Assembly (NCBI GenBank): GCA_022791975.1
Contig: JAAWAC010000044.1
Location: forward strand, 124,001 to 188,000
DNA length: 64,000 bases
Direction of reading: 5' to 3'
Source: Lachnospiraceae bacterium
Lineage (GTDB): Bacteria > Bacillota > Clostridia > Lachnospirales > Lachnospiraceae
Shown here: piece by piece, positions 24,476 to 33,575 of the stretch
Position numbering within the stretch: the first letter of the stretch is position 1
How the letters are laid out: every line of letters begins with the position of its first letter
Notes under the pieces: model-generated
What the model saw: the letters and a program-made list of their open reading frames with translations, nothing else
What the model was told of the DNA's origin: nothing
The model's database searches: none
Translations under genes and position numbers: made by a program

Positions 24476-25878
24476 GAAGAGCTTGGGAATTAGCCGGTGA
24501 GCTGTACTGGAATGCCAAGCCTGTGGTGCGCACAGAGGAGGAGCAAACCTGGACGGCGAACCTGGAGACCACCCGGTTTTATGATCAGATCCTCAGTCTG
24601 GACTGGGGCAGCAATGTTCCGGGTTCCGGGGCTCCGGAGAGGATTATGGTAGCAGCGGTGCAGGCTCTGGAAAACCGGGGATACCGGGCTACAAAGCGAA
24701 CCTATGAACTGCTGGAGGAAGGGCTTATTGCGCATAAGGAGGGGGATTACGTCCGTCTCCACCAGATTTCGGCAGAGCTTCGCTGGGAGCTTGCGCAGGC
24801 AGAAAAGGATGTGGCCTCAGACTATTGGAAATATAAGAATTATGACTCTTTTCAGGCCTATGAAAAAGCGGTCCGCTTTCCGGAAAGAAAGTCGGTGGAT
24901 ATTTCTGCGCCTGATTTTCGGGACAGGCTAAAGGGCGCCTGGCTGGCCCAGTTTATAGGGGCGGCTATGGGCACCATGGTGGAGGGCTACACCTCAGAGA
25001 ATCTATATGAGGCCTTTGGAGAGGTCTATGATTATCTCCGGGAGCCCAATACCTACAATGACGATATCACCTATGAGCTGGCTTTCCTTCAAGCTTTTTC
25101 CAGGTGTGGTTATAAGGTGACCTCAAAGGACATTGCCCTTCAGTGGGCCGGCTACATTCCCTGTGGTTGGTCCGCGGAGGAGATTGCCCTGCGCAATATT
25201 AAAAACGGCATTTTTCCGCCGGAGAGCGGCATCTATCGAAATCCCTTTAGCGAGTGGATTGGTGCCCAGATGAAGGGTGGTATCTGCGGCATGGTGGCTC
25301 CCGGAGACGCTTATATGGCTGCAAAGCTTGCCTGGGCGGACGGGGAGGTGGCCCACGCCAATAATGGCATTTTGGGGGAAGTGTTTAATGCTGTGCTGAC
25401 AGCCCTGGCTTTTACGGAAAAGGATGTGTGTGGGCTGGTAAAGCAGGCTATTTCTCTGATCCCGGCGGACAGTGAATACCATTCTGTGGTATCCTTTGCT
25501 TGGGACTGCTGTGAGAAATACACGGACTGGAAGAAAGCTCTAAGTGACTGTGAGGAAAAATATAAGAAATACAACTGGATACACGCCTATCCCAATGCCT
25601 GCTGTGAAGTGATTGCGCTTTACTATGGGAAGGGTGACTTTACGGAGACGCTTCATATCGTAACCATGTGCGGCGTGGATGTGGACTGCAATGCAGGTAT
25701 GATTATGCCAATTCTGGCGATTCAACAGGGAATGAGTATCATTCCAAAGAAGCTGATTCATCCGGCATTTTCAGAGCTTATCACCTATATGCGGGGGATG
25801 CGAAGAATAACCCTGGAGGAGTTGGCGGACGATACTTTTCATAGCATGTTAAATGCAAAAAAAGAAGGAGGAGACTAA
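24472..25878 (+). CDS. ADP-ribosylglycohydrolase family protein
   Basis: 468 residues. From about residue 150 the sequence matches the ADP-ribosylglycohydrolase fold: DRLKGAWLAQFIGAAMGTMVEG, the metal-binding NDDITYELAFLQAF (about 204-217), and the late acidic site CGVDVDCNAGMIMPILA (about 400-416). The first ~150 residues are a charged helical region not recognised. Characterised relatives remove ADP-ribose from arginine or dinitrogenase reductase, or cleave related N-glycosidic bonds. Placement inside a nucleoside operon suggests an N-ribosidic bond substrate such as a modified nucleoside. That is inference. Confidence 0.82.
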   Translation: MRRAWELAGELYWNAKPVVRTEEEQTWTANLETTRFYDQILSLDWGSNVPGSGAPERIMVAAVQALENRGYRATKRTYELLEEGLIAHKEGDYVRLHQISAELRWELAQAEKDVASDYWKYKNYDSFQAYEKAVRFPERKSVDISAPDFRDRLKGAWLAQFIGAAMGTMVEGYTSENLYEAFGEVYDYLREPNTYNDDITYELAFLQAFSRCGYKVTSKDIALQWAGYIPCGWSAEEIALRNIKNGIFPPESGIYRNPFSEWIGAQMKGGICGMVAPGDAYMAAKLAWADGEVAHANNGILGEVFNAVLTALAFTEKDVCGLVKQAISLIPADSEYHSVVSFAWDCCEKYTDWKKALSDCEEKYKKYNWIHAYPNACCEVIALYYGKGDFTETLHIVTMCGVDVDCNAGMIMPILAIQQGMSIIPKKLIHPAFSELITYMRGMRRITLEELADDTFHSMLNAKKEGGD

Positions 25879-25879
25879 T

Positions 25880-27034
25880 ATGAAAAAGGTATTAGCAATG
25901 CTGCTGGTATTTTCCATGGCATTTTCCATGGTGGCCTGCGGCGGAAAAGAAGAGCCTGCACCGGCGGAGGAGGGAACCAACACGCCTGCTGAGAAGGAAG
26001 AGGGAGAAAAGACCGAAGCTCCTGCAGAGAGCGGATCAGGGGATACCTACCGGGCTGCACTTCTGTTAAACGGAACGCTTGGCGACAAGTCCTTCTATGA
26101 TTCTGCAAACGAGGGATTGACCCGTCTGCGGGATGAGCTGGGCGCCGATGTGTTTGACTTCAAGGTGGAGCAGATGGGGGGGCAAACTTCCGACGAGCCC
26201 AAGTGGGAGCCTACCCTGCTTGATTACTGCGATTCCGGGGAATACGATGTAATTATTATGGGAACCTGGCAGATGGCCGATCCTCTGGCCAAGGCGGCTG
26301 CAGAGTATCCGGATCAGAAGTTTATGTTCTTTGACGAGCAGTTTGACTTTGCAGGCAACGGAGATCCCACCAATATTTACAACATTCTGTACAAGCAGAA
26401 TGAGGTGTCCTACCTGGTAGGCGCAGCGGCAGCCATGATGACTACCGATGATTCTGGCTTCTTTGAAAAGATCGATCCTTCCACCAAGAAGATTGGCTTC
26501 CTGGGCGGCATGGACAATGCGGTTATCAATGATTTCCTGAAGGGCTATGAGCAGGGTGCAAAGGACATCGATCCGGAGATCGAAGTACAGGTATCCTGGG
26601 TGGGCGATTTCGTAGACTCCACCAAGGGCAAGGATCTGGCGCTGGCTCAGTATCAGGCCGGTGTGGATGTAGGCTACAATGTGGCCGGTAATGCAGGTCT
26701 GGGACAGATCGAGGCAGCTGGTGACATGGATCTCTACGCTTTTGGTGTGGACTCTGACCAGGCAGCTCTGCTTCCTGATTTTGCCAAGAACATTCCTACC
26801 TCTGCTCTGAAGAACGTGGGAAACTCTCTGTATCGGGCTATTAAGCTTGATCTGGAAGGAAACCTTGCATACGGTACCACCGAGGTGCTGGGCTTTGCAG
26901 AGGGCGGCGTGGAGCTGGTAAAGGATGCACACTATGAGGAAATGCTTCCGGAGAATATTCGCACCAAGCTTGACGAGCTGGAGCAGCAGATCATTAACGG
27001 TGAAATCGTAGTGGATACGGCGATTCAGAGATAA
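25880..27034 (+). CDS. BMP family nucleoside-binding lipoprotein
   Basis: 384 residues with a lipoprotein signal: MKKVLAMLLVFSMAFSMVAC, lipobox Cys20, followed by a Glu/Pro/Ala-rich flexible linker to about residue 60. The rest matches the BMP (basic membrane protein/PnrA) family that captures purine nucleosides for ABC import. Residues LLNGTLGDKSFYDSANEG and VDSDQAALLPDF look like ligand-site loops. ATG at 25880 follows AAGGAGGAG and lies 1 bp after the previous stop. A hairpin after the stop could protect or raise its mRNA over the downstream ABC genes. Confidence 0.93.
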   Translation: MKKVLAMLLVFSMAFSMVACGGKEEPAPAEEGTNTPAEKEEGEKTEAPAESGSGDTYRAALLLNGTLGDKSFYDSANEGLTRLRDELGADVFDFKVEQMGGQTSDEPKWEPTLLDYCDSGEYDVIIMGTWQMADPLAKAAAEYPDQKFMFFDEQFDFAGNGDPTNIYNILYKQNEVSYLVGAAAAMMTTDDSGFFEKIDPSTKKIGFLGGMDNAVINDFLKGYEQGAKDIDPEIEVQVSWVGDFVDSTKGKDLALAQYQAGVDVGYNVAGNAGLGQIEAAGDMDLYAFGVDSDQAALLPDFAKNIPTSALKNVGNSLYRAIKLDLEGNLAYGTTEVLGFAEGGVELVKDAHYEEMLPENIRTKLDELEQQIINGEIVVDTAIQR

Positions 27035-27059
27035 GGATAGAATTGAAATGCTGAATTGG

Positions 27060-27090
27060 CAGATACCCTGCGTTTTTTCCAGGGTATCTG
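27060..27090 (+). terminator. Intra-operon hairpin after the binding-protein gene
   Basis: CAGATACCCTG (27060-27070) pairs perfectly with CAGGGTATCTG (27080-27090), 11 bp, loop of 9 nt, then TCTTTATTT. It can partly terminate transcription or stabilise the 5' mRNA, giving more binding protein than transporter. This arrangement is common in ABC operons. Confidence 0.6.
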
Positions 27091-27160
27091 TCTTTATTTA
27101 AAGGGACTCCGGCAGGAGGGAAGGCCAGGAAGGGGTCGGCCGGGGCCTTAGAAGGTTGAG

Positions 27161-28723
27161 GTGGCTTGCTTGGAAAAGAATATCGTTTTGCAGATGAACC
27201 ATATTATGAAAATCTATTCCAACGGCGTGGTAGCCAACGAGGACGTGAGCATTGAGCTGGAAAAAGGCGAGATCCACGCACTTCTGGGCGAAAACGGCGC
27301 GGGAAAAAGTACGCTGATGAAGGTGTTGTTTGGAATCGAGAGCCCAGATGAGGGACAGATTATTCTGAACGGACAGGAGATCACCATCAAGTCTCCTCAG
27401 GATGCCATCAGCAAGGGAATCGGTATGGTGCATCAGCATTTTATGCTGGTGCCATCCCTGACAGTGGCAGAAAATATAATTTTGGGGGTGGAGCCCAAAA
27501 AGGGTGGCTTGTTCATTGATATGGACAGAGCGGTTTCTGTGGCAGATGAAATTGCCCAGAAATATAATTTTGACATTGATGTAAAGTCTAAGGTGGAAGA
27601 GATTCCGGTGGGAATCAAACAAAAGGTGGAGATTTTAAAGGCTCTCTATCGGGGAGCGGATATTCTGATTTTGGATGAGCCCACGGCTGTGCTTACGCCC
27701 CAGGAGACCGATGAGCTGTTTGTCCAGCTGGAAAAGCTCAGGGACAGTGGACATACCATTATTTTTATTTCCCATAAGCTTGACGAGATCAAACGTATTT
27801 GCAATCGTGCCACCATTATGCGCAGTGGTCGCAGTATGGGGACCTATGAGGTGAAGGATATTTCCACAGAGGATATGTCCCGGCTGATGGTGGGAAGAGA
27901 TGTGGTGCTTACCTTTGAAAAGGAGGCGGCAAAGCCTTCCGCTGTGCAGTTAAAGGTGCGGAATCTGTCCGTGCGAAACGGACAGGGAGTTTTGAAGGTG
28001 GATGATTTGTCCTTTGATCTGCGTGGGGGAGAGATCCTGGGGATCGCAGGAGTGGAGGGAAACGGGCAGTCAGAGCTGATCGATTCCATAACCGGCTTAA
28101 ATAAGAGCTATAAAGGGCAAATTTCTGTAAAAGGAACGAATATTGAAAAGCACAGTATCAAGGATATTCGGGAACTGAAGCTGGCCCATATTCCTGAGGA
28201 CCGCATGACCAGCGGGTGTGCGGGGAATCTGAATATTCTGGAAAATTTGTTTTCCAACCAATATACGGACCCAGCGTATTCCGGAAAAATAATGTTGAAA
28301 ATGAAGCGGATTCAGGAGCGCTCCAATGAGCTTATCAAGGAGTATCTGGTCAAATGCAAATCCTTCCGTCAAAATGTGGCTATGCTGTCAGGTGGAAATA
28401 TTCAGAAGGTAATTGTAGCCCGGGAGTTTTCCACGGGGCCGGATATTATCATTGCCAACCAGCCTACCCGGGGGGTGGATGTGGGGGCCGCGGAGTTTAT
28501 TCGCAGACGGTTGCTGGAGTTCCGGGATAAGGGCTGTGCCGTGCTTCTAGTTTCGGCCGATCTCAATGAGGTCTTTTCCTTAAGTGATCGCCTGGCCGTG
28601 ATGTACAAGGGAAAATTTTCCGGAATGTTTATGGATGTAGCTGCTGTCACCGAGGAAGAGCTGGGTCAATATATGCTGGGCTTAAAGCACCAGGAAGAAC
28701 AGGAGGGCGTGATTTATGAATAG
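27161..28723 (+). CDS. Nucleoside ABC transporter ATP-binding protein (two NBDs)
   Basis: 520 residues with two ATPase domains, as in the YufO/NupB-type sugar/nucleoside ABC proteins. The first half has GENGAGKST (Walker A), SKGIGMVHQHFMLVP and LILDEPTAVLT. The second half has GVEGNGQSEL in place of Walker A, LSGGNIQKV and a degenerate ANQPTRGVDVGA. Start uncertain: GTG at 27161, or TTG at 27170, which has GAGGTGG 5 nt upstream. It overlaps the next gene by 8 bp. It powers import through the two permeases that follow. Confidence 0.93.
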   Translation: MACLEKNIVLQMNHIMKIYSNGVVANEDVSIELEKGEIHALLGENGAGKSTLMKVLFGIESPDEGQIILNGQEITIKSPQDAISKGIGMVHQHFMLVPSLTVAENIILGVEPKKGGLFIDMDRAVSVADEIAQKYNFDIDVKSKVEEIPVGIKQKVEILKALYRGADILILDEPTAVLTPQETDELFVQLEKLRDSGHTIIFISHKLDEIKRICNRATIMRSGRSMGTYEVKDISTEDMSRLMVGRDVVLTFEKEAAKPSAVQLKVRNLSVRNGQGVLKVDDLSFDLRGGEILGIAGVEGNGQSELIDSITGLNKSYKGQISVKGTNIEKHSIKDIRELKLAHIPEDRMTSGCAGNLNILENLFSNQYTDPAYSGKIMLKMKRIQERSNELIKEYLVKCKSFRQNVAMLSGGNIQKVIVAREFSTGPDIIIANQPTRGVDVGAAEFIRRRLLEFRDKGCAVLLVSADLNEVFSLSDRLAVMYKGKFSGMFMDVAAVTEEELGQYMLGLKHQEEQEGVIYE

Positions 28724-29783
28724 TGCAAAGCGTTTTGATTTGTTCCGAATGTTATTCTCCGTACTGATTGCGCTGCTCATTTCCTTTGTGCTGATTTTCT
28801 TTGTGAGTGAGGAGCCCGTGACAGCCATTATCACCCTGATTACGGGACCCTTTAAGAGCAAGAGAAACCTGGGAAATGTGGTGGAGGCTATGGTTCCGCT
28901 GATTTTTACCGGTACTGGCGTGTGCATTATGTTTTCAGCCAACCAGATCAATCTGGCCACGGAGGGCGGCTTTCATTTGGGGGGACTAGTTGCCGCTGCT
29001 GTAGCGTTGAAGTTTGGTCTGCCCGCAGGTTTAAGCCCCCTTGTGGCTATCTGCTTGGCGGCTCTGGCTGGAGCGGTATTCTGTACGATTCCTGCTCTTA
29101 TGAAAATTAAGACCAATTCTCCGGAGCTGGTATCATCCCTGATGATGAATTACCTGTCTTTGTGGTTTTGTACCTTTTTACTGATGCATTTTCTCCAGGA
29201 CCCCAGTGTAGGATCCGCTTCTTATAAGCTGCCAGCGGAGTCGGAGCTCTTTACCCTGGTTCAGGGCACCAACATTCATGTGGGGCTTATTTTGGCTATT
29301 TTGGTGGCTGTGCTGGGTTACCTGTTTTTGTTTAAGACCCGCACCGGCTATGAGCTGCGACTTACCGGCGAGAATGAGAACTTTGCCCGGTATTCCGGCA
29401 TTAACATTGTAAAGGTGGTGCTGCTTTCCCAGCTGGTGGGTGGACTTGTGGCTGGTATGGGAGGCGGTGTGGAGCTTTTAAGCCCCATCTACTCCCGGTT
29501 TTCCTGGGTCTCTCTGCTGGGCTATGGCTGGGATGCCATTATTATCTGTACCCTGGCCAGAAAGAATCCCCTGTATACCCCGCTGGCGGCTCTGTTCCTG
29601 GCGTATCTGCGGACGGGGGCTTCCATTATGGCCCGGTATACGGATGTGACGCTGGAAATTGTGCAGATCACACAGGGAATTATCATCCTGCTGGTGGTGG
29701 CAGAGCAGTTCTTAAGCGGCATGAAGCATCGGATGATAGCAAAGGAAGCAAAAGCATCCTTAAAAGACGGGGAGGTGGCCTAA
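28716..29783 (+). CDS. Nucleoside ABC transporter permease 1
   Basis: 355 residues, about nine or ten membrane segments. Matches the YufP/NupP type of the BPD_transp_2 family (ANQINLATEGGFHLGGLVAA, GENENFARYSGIN). ATG at 28716 overlaps the end of the ATPase gene and follows GGAGG. Ends directly before the second permease, whose ATG begins at the next base. The two permeases form the import channel for the ABC system. Confidence 0.92.
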   Translation: MNSAKRFDLFRMLFSVLIALLISFVLIFFVSEEPVTAIITLITGPFKSKRNLGNVVEAMVPLIFTGTGVCIMFSANQINLATEGGFHLGGLVAAAVALKFGLPAGLSPLVAICLAALAGAVFCTIPALMKIKTNSPELVSSLMMNYLSLWFCTFLLMHFLQDPSVGSASYKLPAESELFTLVQGTNIHVGLILAILVAVLGYLFLFKTRTGYELRLTGENENFARYSGINIVKVVLLSQLVGGLVAGMGGGVELLSPIYSRFSWVSLLGYGWDAIIICTLARKNPLYTPLAALFLAYLRTGASIMARYTDVTLEIVQITQGIIILLVVAEQFLSGMKHRMIAKEAKASLKDGEVA

Positions 29784-30704
29784 ATGCTGGAAAATTTATT
29801 GAGTCCTGATTTTTTTAACGCCATACTGCGGGCGACGACACCCATTCTGTTTGCGGCGCTGGCGTCCTCTGTGGCATCAAAGTCCGGCATTACCAACATG
29901 GCCCTGGAAGGCATTATGCTGTTCTCGGCTCTGTTTGGGGTAATCTTTTCGGCTATGACCGGAAACTTTTTCACGGGTCTTTTGCTGACCATGGTGGCCG
30001 GCGGGGTGATTGGTCTTTTGCTGGCCTTCTTTGTCTTAAATCTTAAGACGGACGAGATCCTGGCAGCCATTGCCATTAATATGATGGCTACAGGAGGTAC
30101 GGTGCTTTTGATGCTGGCTGTGTCTGGGGACCGGGGGTCCTCCACCTCTATCTCCAATTTTTCCGCGCCTCGGATCAATATTCCGATTATTGAGCAGATT
30201 CCCTTTCTGGGCCAGGTTCTCTCAGGACAGAATCTGATGACCTATCTGTCCATTGTGGCGGTGGTGGTGATGCATCTTTTCCTGTACAAAACGCCTCTGG
30301 GGTTAAAGATCCGTGCTGTGGGGGAGAATAAAAACGCAGCGGAGTCCGTGGGGATCAGTTCCCGAAAGATCCAATATATTGCCCTGATTTTAAGCGGTGT
30401 GCTGGCAAGTATGGGTGGATTTTTCCTCTCCGGTGGCTATATGAATATGTTTACCAAGGATATGTCTGCCGGCAAGGGCTATATTGCTCTGGCTGCCAGC
30501 GCTATGGGAGGCAATACACCAGTGGGTGCGTTTCTGGTGTCTCTGCTTTTTGGAGCGGCCCAGGCTCTGGCAAATATCATGCAGTTGACCGAGATTCCTC
30601 ACGAATTGATTCAGATGGTGCCTTACCTGACCACGTTGATCGGTCTTGGCATCTACAGCTATGCAGGTATGAGACGGAGACAGAAGCTTGCCGGGAAGGC
30701 TTAG
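29784..30704 (+). CDS. Nucleoside ABC transporter permease 2
   Basis: 306 residues, about eight membrane segments, YufQ type (SKSGITNMALEGIMLF, RAVGENKNAAESVGIS, GGYMNMFTKDMSAGKGYIAL). The start touches the preceding stop, so translation is coupled. GGGGAGG lies just before it. Substrate inferred as purine nucleosides from deoD, BMP and the hydrolase next door. Confidence 0.92.
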   Translation: MLENLLSPDFFNAILRATTPILFAALASSVASKSGITNMALEGIMLFSALFGVIFSAMTGNFFTGLLLTMVAGGVIGLLLAFFVLNLKTDEILAAIAINMMATGGTVLLMLAVSGDRGSSTSISNFSAPRINIPIIEQIPFLGQVLSGQNLMTYLSIVAVVVMHLFLYKTPLGLKIRAVGENKNAAESVGISSRKIQYIALILSGVLASMGGFFLSGGYMNMFTKDMSAGKGYIALAASAMGGNTPVGAFLVSLLFGAAQALANIMQLTEIPHELIQMVPYLTTLIGLGIYSYAGMRRRQKLAGKA

Positions 30705-30765
30705 AATGGCTGGGGAGGGCTGTTTGGAGCTGGCAAAGTGTGGGATCTTAAGAGGAGAAGCGTGT

Positions 30766-31695
30766 ATGAAGCAGAAGATTTGGATAGATTGCGATCCAGG
30801 TATTGACGATGCGGTGGCTATTACGCTGGCATCTGCCTGTCAGGATCAGCTGGAGATCCTGGGCATCAGCACGGTGGCCGGGAATCAGACTCTTGAGCGG
30901 GTGACTGAGAACGCCCGTAAACTTACAAGCTTTTTGGGAATTTCGCAGGTGCCTGTGGCAAAGGGGGCAAACGGTCCCTTGGTTCGGATACCTAAATTTG
31001 CCGGGTATGTTCATGGCAAAACCGGGATAGGCAATTACTGTTTGCCAGAGACGGACAAACAGGTGGAGAAAGACCATGCAGTTGTGGTTCTTGCCCGGAG
31101 GCTTGCGTCTTTACCGCCAGGGGAGAAGGTGACGCTGGTCCCCATGGGACCCCTGACAAATATTGCCCTTTTATTGCGGGTGTTTCCGGAGGTTGCAGAG
31201 CACATTGATAAAATCTGCCTGATGGGCGGAGCTGCTGTGGGTGGAAATGTAACGCCTACAGGGGAATTTAATATCTGGGCAGATCCGGAGGCTGCACAGA
31301 TAGTCTTTACCTGCGGACTTCCCATTGTCATGTGTGGACTGGATGTGACCAATCTCTGTGGGCTTACCCGGGAGCAGGCCAGGAGTCTGAAGGAGCGTGT
31401 AAACCCCGTGACTCGAATGGTGGGGGAACTGGTGGAGTTTTATTTCCAAAGCCCTGTATATCAGGGGCGGGAGCTGGCGGCCATCCATGATGCGGTGACC
31501 ATTACCTATTTGCTGCATCCGGACTGGTTTACTGGACGGGACATGCGTGTGGAAGTGGACTGTTCGGAAGAGCGGAACCGGGGCATGACTGTGTGCGATT
31601 TCAGGGGTGATCCGGGAGAGAAGCATGGGGTGACCGTGTTGCTGGAGGTTAAGGCGGAGCAGGTGCGGGAGTTTTGGATGGAAAAGCTATGGTGA
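30766..31695 (+). CDS. Inosine-uridine preferring nucleoside hydrolase
   Basis: 309 residues. The opening IDCDPGIDDAVAI is the calcium-binding signature of the family. GNQTLERVTENARK and the later DAVTITYLL are also typical. It hydrolyses ribonucleosides to base and ribose. ATG at 30766 follows AGGAGA; the frame from 30688 overlaps the permease. Last gene of the operon, ended by the terminator at 31739-31793. With deoD it gives both phosphorolytic and hydrolytic cleavage. The PfkB kinase opposite could phosphorylate the released ribose or a nucleoside. Confidence 0.92.
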   Translation: MKQKIWIDCDPGIDDAVAITLASACQDQLEILGISTVAGNQTLERVTENARKLTSFLGISQVPVAKGANGPLVRIPKFAGYVHGKTGIGNYCLPETDKQVEKDHAVVVLARRLASLPPGEKVTLVPMGPLTNIALLLRVFPEVAEHIDKICLMGGAAVGGNVTPTGEFNIWADPEAAQIVFTCGLPIVMCGLDVTNLCGLTREQARSLKERVNPVTRMVGELVEFYFQSPVYQGRELAAIHDAVTITYLLHPDWFTGRDMRVEVDCSEERNRGMTVCDFRGDPGEKHGVTVLLEVKAEQVREFWMEKLW

Positions 31696-31738
31696 TTAAA
31701 GAGACACGTCTGTCGCTTAAATGATGACAGTCATATGT

Positions 31739-31793
31739 GAAAAAGCCGGAAACTATCTGACAGGCGAAACATCACCTGGTTTCCGGCTTTTTC
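31739..31793. terminator. Bidirectional terminator after the nucleoside operon
   Basis: GAAAAAGCCGGAAAC (31739-31753) pairs perfectly over 15 bp with GTTTCCGGCTTTTTC (31779-31793), 25-nt loop. The A5/T5 flanks suit both strands and separate convergent genes. Confidence 0.85.
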
Positions 31794-31814
31794 ATTGAAG
31801 GACTCCGGGAAGCA

Positions 31815-31848
31815 ATTCCCGGCCAGAAAAAATCAGTGGGCCGGGAAT
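31815..31848. repeat. Second hairpin behind the PfkB gene
   Basis: ATTCCCGGCC (31815-31824) and GGCCGGGAAT (31839-31848) form a perfect 10-bp stem, loop of 14 nt. It has no adjacent U-run on the PfkB side. It may back up the terminator beside it or protect the 3' end of the PfkB mRNA. Confidence 0.45.
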
Positions 31849-31855
31849 CCTTTTG

Positions 31856-32755
31856 TCAGGAAAGGCCCAGTCTCTTAAAGGCTTCCTCTGAGAGCAGGGC
31901 TCCGTTTGTTTCCACTACAGCGGCGGACACCCGGTTGGCGTCACGGATAGCGTCCTCCATCTGGGCTCCCTGCTGGAGACGGGCGATGACAGCGCCAATA
32001 TGGGAATCCCCTGCGCCGATGGTGTCTATCTGCTGGGCTGTAACCCCGGATACATAGGCAGCCTTTTGGCCAGTGTCATAGTAGGCGCCTTTTTCTCCTA
32101 GAGTCACTATCACCGTATTTTGGGTCTTTGTAAAGAGGGACCGGGCCGCCTGCTCAATGGTGGGCTCTCCCGTGTATTCCAACACCTCCGTCTCATTGAG
32201 ATGAAGGATGGGGGAGAGGGCAAAGAGCCGATCCAGAAGATTCTGAGAGATGACCTGAATCCGGGGACCAGGGGCAAAGAAAATCCGGTAGGAGGGGTGT
32301 CCCTCCAGGTATTGTACAATATTAGGGCCTGTGGTTTCCTCAATTTCCAGGCCACAGATATAAACGCTGTCAATGGAGTCAGCGTCCAGAAGCTCAAACC
32401 ACTCTGGATAGAATAGATATTCAGCTCCATGATAGGAGGCAAAGGTTCGTTCTCCGGAATTTTCCACAAAACAGTAGCAACAGCCATTTTCCTGCAAGGG
32501 CGTGGGAATGGGGCTTTGGATGCCCCGTTTTTTCAGCTCCTCCCGGACAAAATGGCCGTAGGTGCCGGTTCCCACTGGGGAAAACAGGATATAGGGAACC
32601 CCAAAGTGCCGGATGGTATCCGAGGTGTTATAGGCGCAGCCTCCCAGAGACATGGTTTGTCCCAGTACATGGACATCCTCGCTGGTTTTGGGAAGATGGG
32701 GAAGCTTAATAATGACATCCACTACGGTGGAGCCGATGACTAATACTTGTTTCAT
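31856..32755 (-). CDS. PfkB family carbohydrate/nucleoside kinase
   Basis: 299 residues. The PfkB signature is clear: LGGCAYNTSDTIRHFG near residue 38 and the catalytic DTIGAGDSHIG near residue 252, where the Asp is the base. Members include ribokinase, fructokinase and nucleoside or pseudouridine kinases. Convergent position behind the nucleoside operon favours ribose or a nucleoside as substrate, which cannot be settled by sequence alone. ATG at 32755 follows CGGAG; the frame from 32815 is too long for the family. Confidence 0.85.
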   Translation of the reverse strand: MKQVLVIGSTVVDVIIKLPHLPKTSEDVHVLGQTMSLGGCAYNTSDTIRHFGVPYILFSPVGTGTYGHFVREELKKRGIQSPIPTPLQENGCCYCFVENSGERTFASYHGAEYLFYPEWFELLDADSIDSVYICGLEIEETTGPNIVQYLEGHPSYRIFFAPGPRIQVISQNLLDRLFALSPILHLNETEVLEYTGEPTIEQAARSLFTKTQNTVIVTLGEKGAYYDTGQKAAYVSGVTAQQIDTIGAGDSHIGAVIARLQQGAQMEDAIRDANRVSAAVVETNGALLSEEAFKRLGLS

Positions 32756-32919
32756 TTGTTTGATCTCCGTGATAGATATTCCCCCAGGTCCAAGGCCGGG
32801 GGTACAGACAGGCAAAAACAGTAGAAAGCTGTCGTTTTATCTTATCACAGGTCCTGTAAAAAAGAAAGTGGAGAGACCATGAAAAGGGAAAAATTCTTGA
32901 TGGAAAGGTGGAGAAATCG

Positions 32920-33528
32920 ATGAAAATTTTAATGATAAACGGTTGTATTCGCGGGGAGGAATCCCGGACATGGCAACTGGCGCAGGGATTTTTAGAAGCC
33001 ATGAGGGCCCATGCGCCGGAGGACATTCCTTATACGTATACCCAACTTGACTTGGCAGATATGGATTTCAAACCTTTGACTGGAAAATTTTTCCAAGAAC
33101 GACAACAACTTTTAGAGGAGGGAAATAGAAGTCATCCCCGGTTTGCCTTTGCCCATCAGTTTGCCCAGGCGGATCGGATTCTGGTGGCAGCGCCCTTCTG
33201 GGATTTAAGCGTGCCGGCAGTGGTAAAGCTGTATATTGAAAATATTTCTCTGGATGGCATAACCTTTGGATGTAATGAGGAAGGGCTCTATGGCATGTGT
33301 GAGGCAAAGGAGATGCTATTTTTTACCACACGGGGAGATGTTTACGGAAATGGCCCTCTGGAGCAGGGGGCCCGTTACCTGGAGGCGCTATGTGACATGT
33401 TTGGGATTCCAAGATTCCGGTGCATCTGTGCGGAGGGAATGGATGCCGCGCCAGAGAAGGCGGGAGCGATCATGGATCAGGCTCTCATGGAAGCCCGTGA
33501 AGCGGGAGAGCAGTTTTGGAAGCTTTGA
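32920..33528 (+). CDS. Flavodoxin-fold NAD(P)H oxidoreductase (azoreductase/NQO1-like)
   Basis: 202 residues. MKILMINGCIRGEESRTWQLA opens a flavodoxin-like FMN phosphate loop. AAPFWDLSVPAVVKLYIE and TTRGDVYGNGPLEQG match the AzoR/NAD(P)H quinone oxidoreductase family (PF02525 type). It would reduce quinones, azo or nitro compounds with NAD(P)H. ATG at 32920 follows GGTGGAG. It diverges from the PfkB gene and runs toward the PTS cluster, separated by a 315-bp leader. Confidence 0.82.
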   Translation: MKILMINGCIRGEESRTWQLAQGFLEAMRAHAPEDIPYTYTQLDLADMDFKPLTGKFFQERQQLLEEGNRSHPRFAFAHQFAQADRILVAAPFWDLSVPAVVKLYIENISLDGITFGCNEEGLYGMCEAKEMLFFTTRGDVYGNGPLEQGARYLEALCDMFGIPRFRCICAEGMDAAPEKAGAIMDQALMEAREAGEQFWKL

Positions 33529-33575
33529 AAAAAGGGAAGCTTCCTTCCCAACAGAACTAAAATAGCAATGTTATC

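Noticed and set aside
33530-33560. GGGAAG/CTTCCC hairpin after the oxidoreductase gene
   Set aside because: Six-bp stem without a U-run; the stronger hairpin at 33592-33642 is reported instead.
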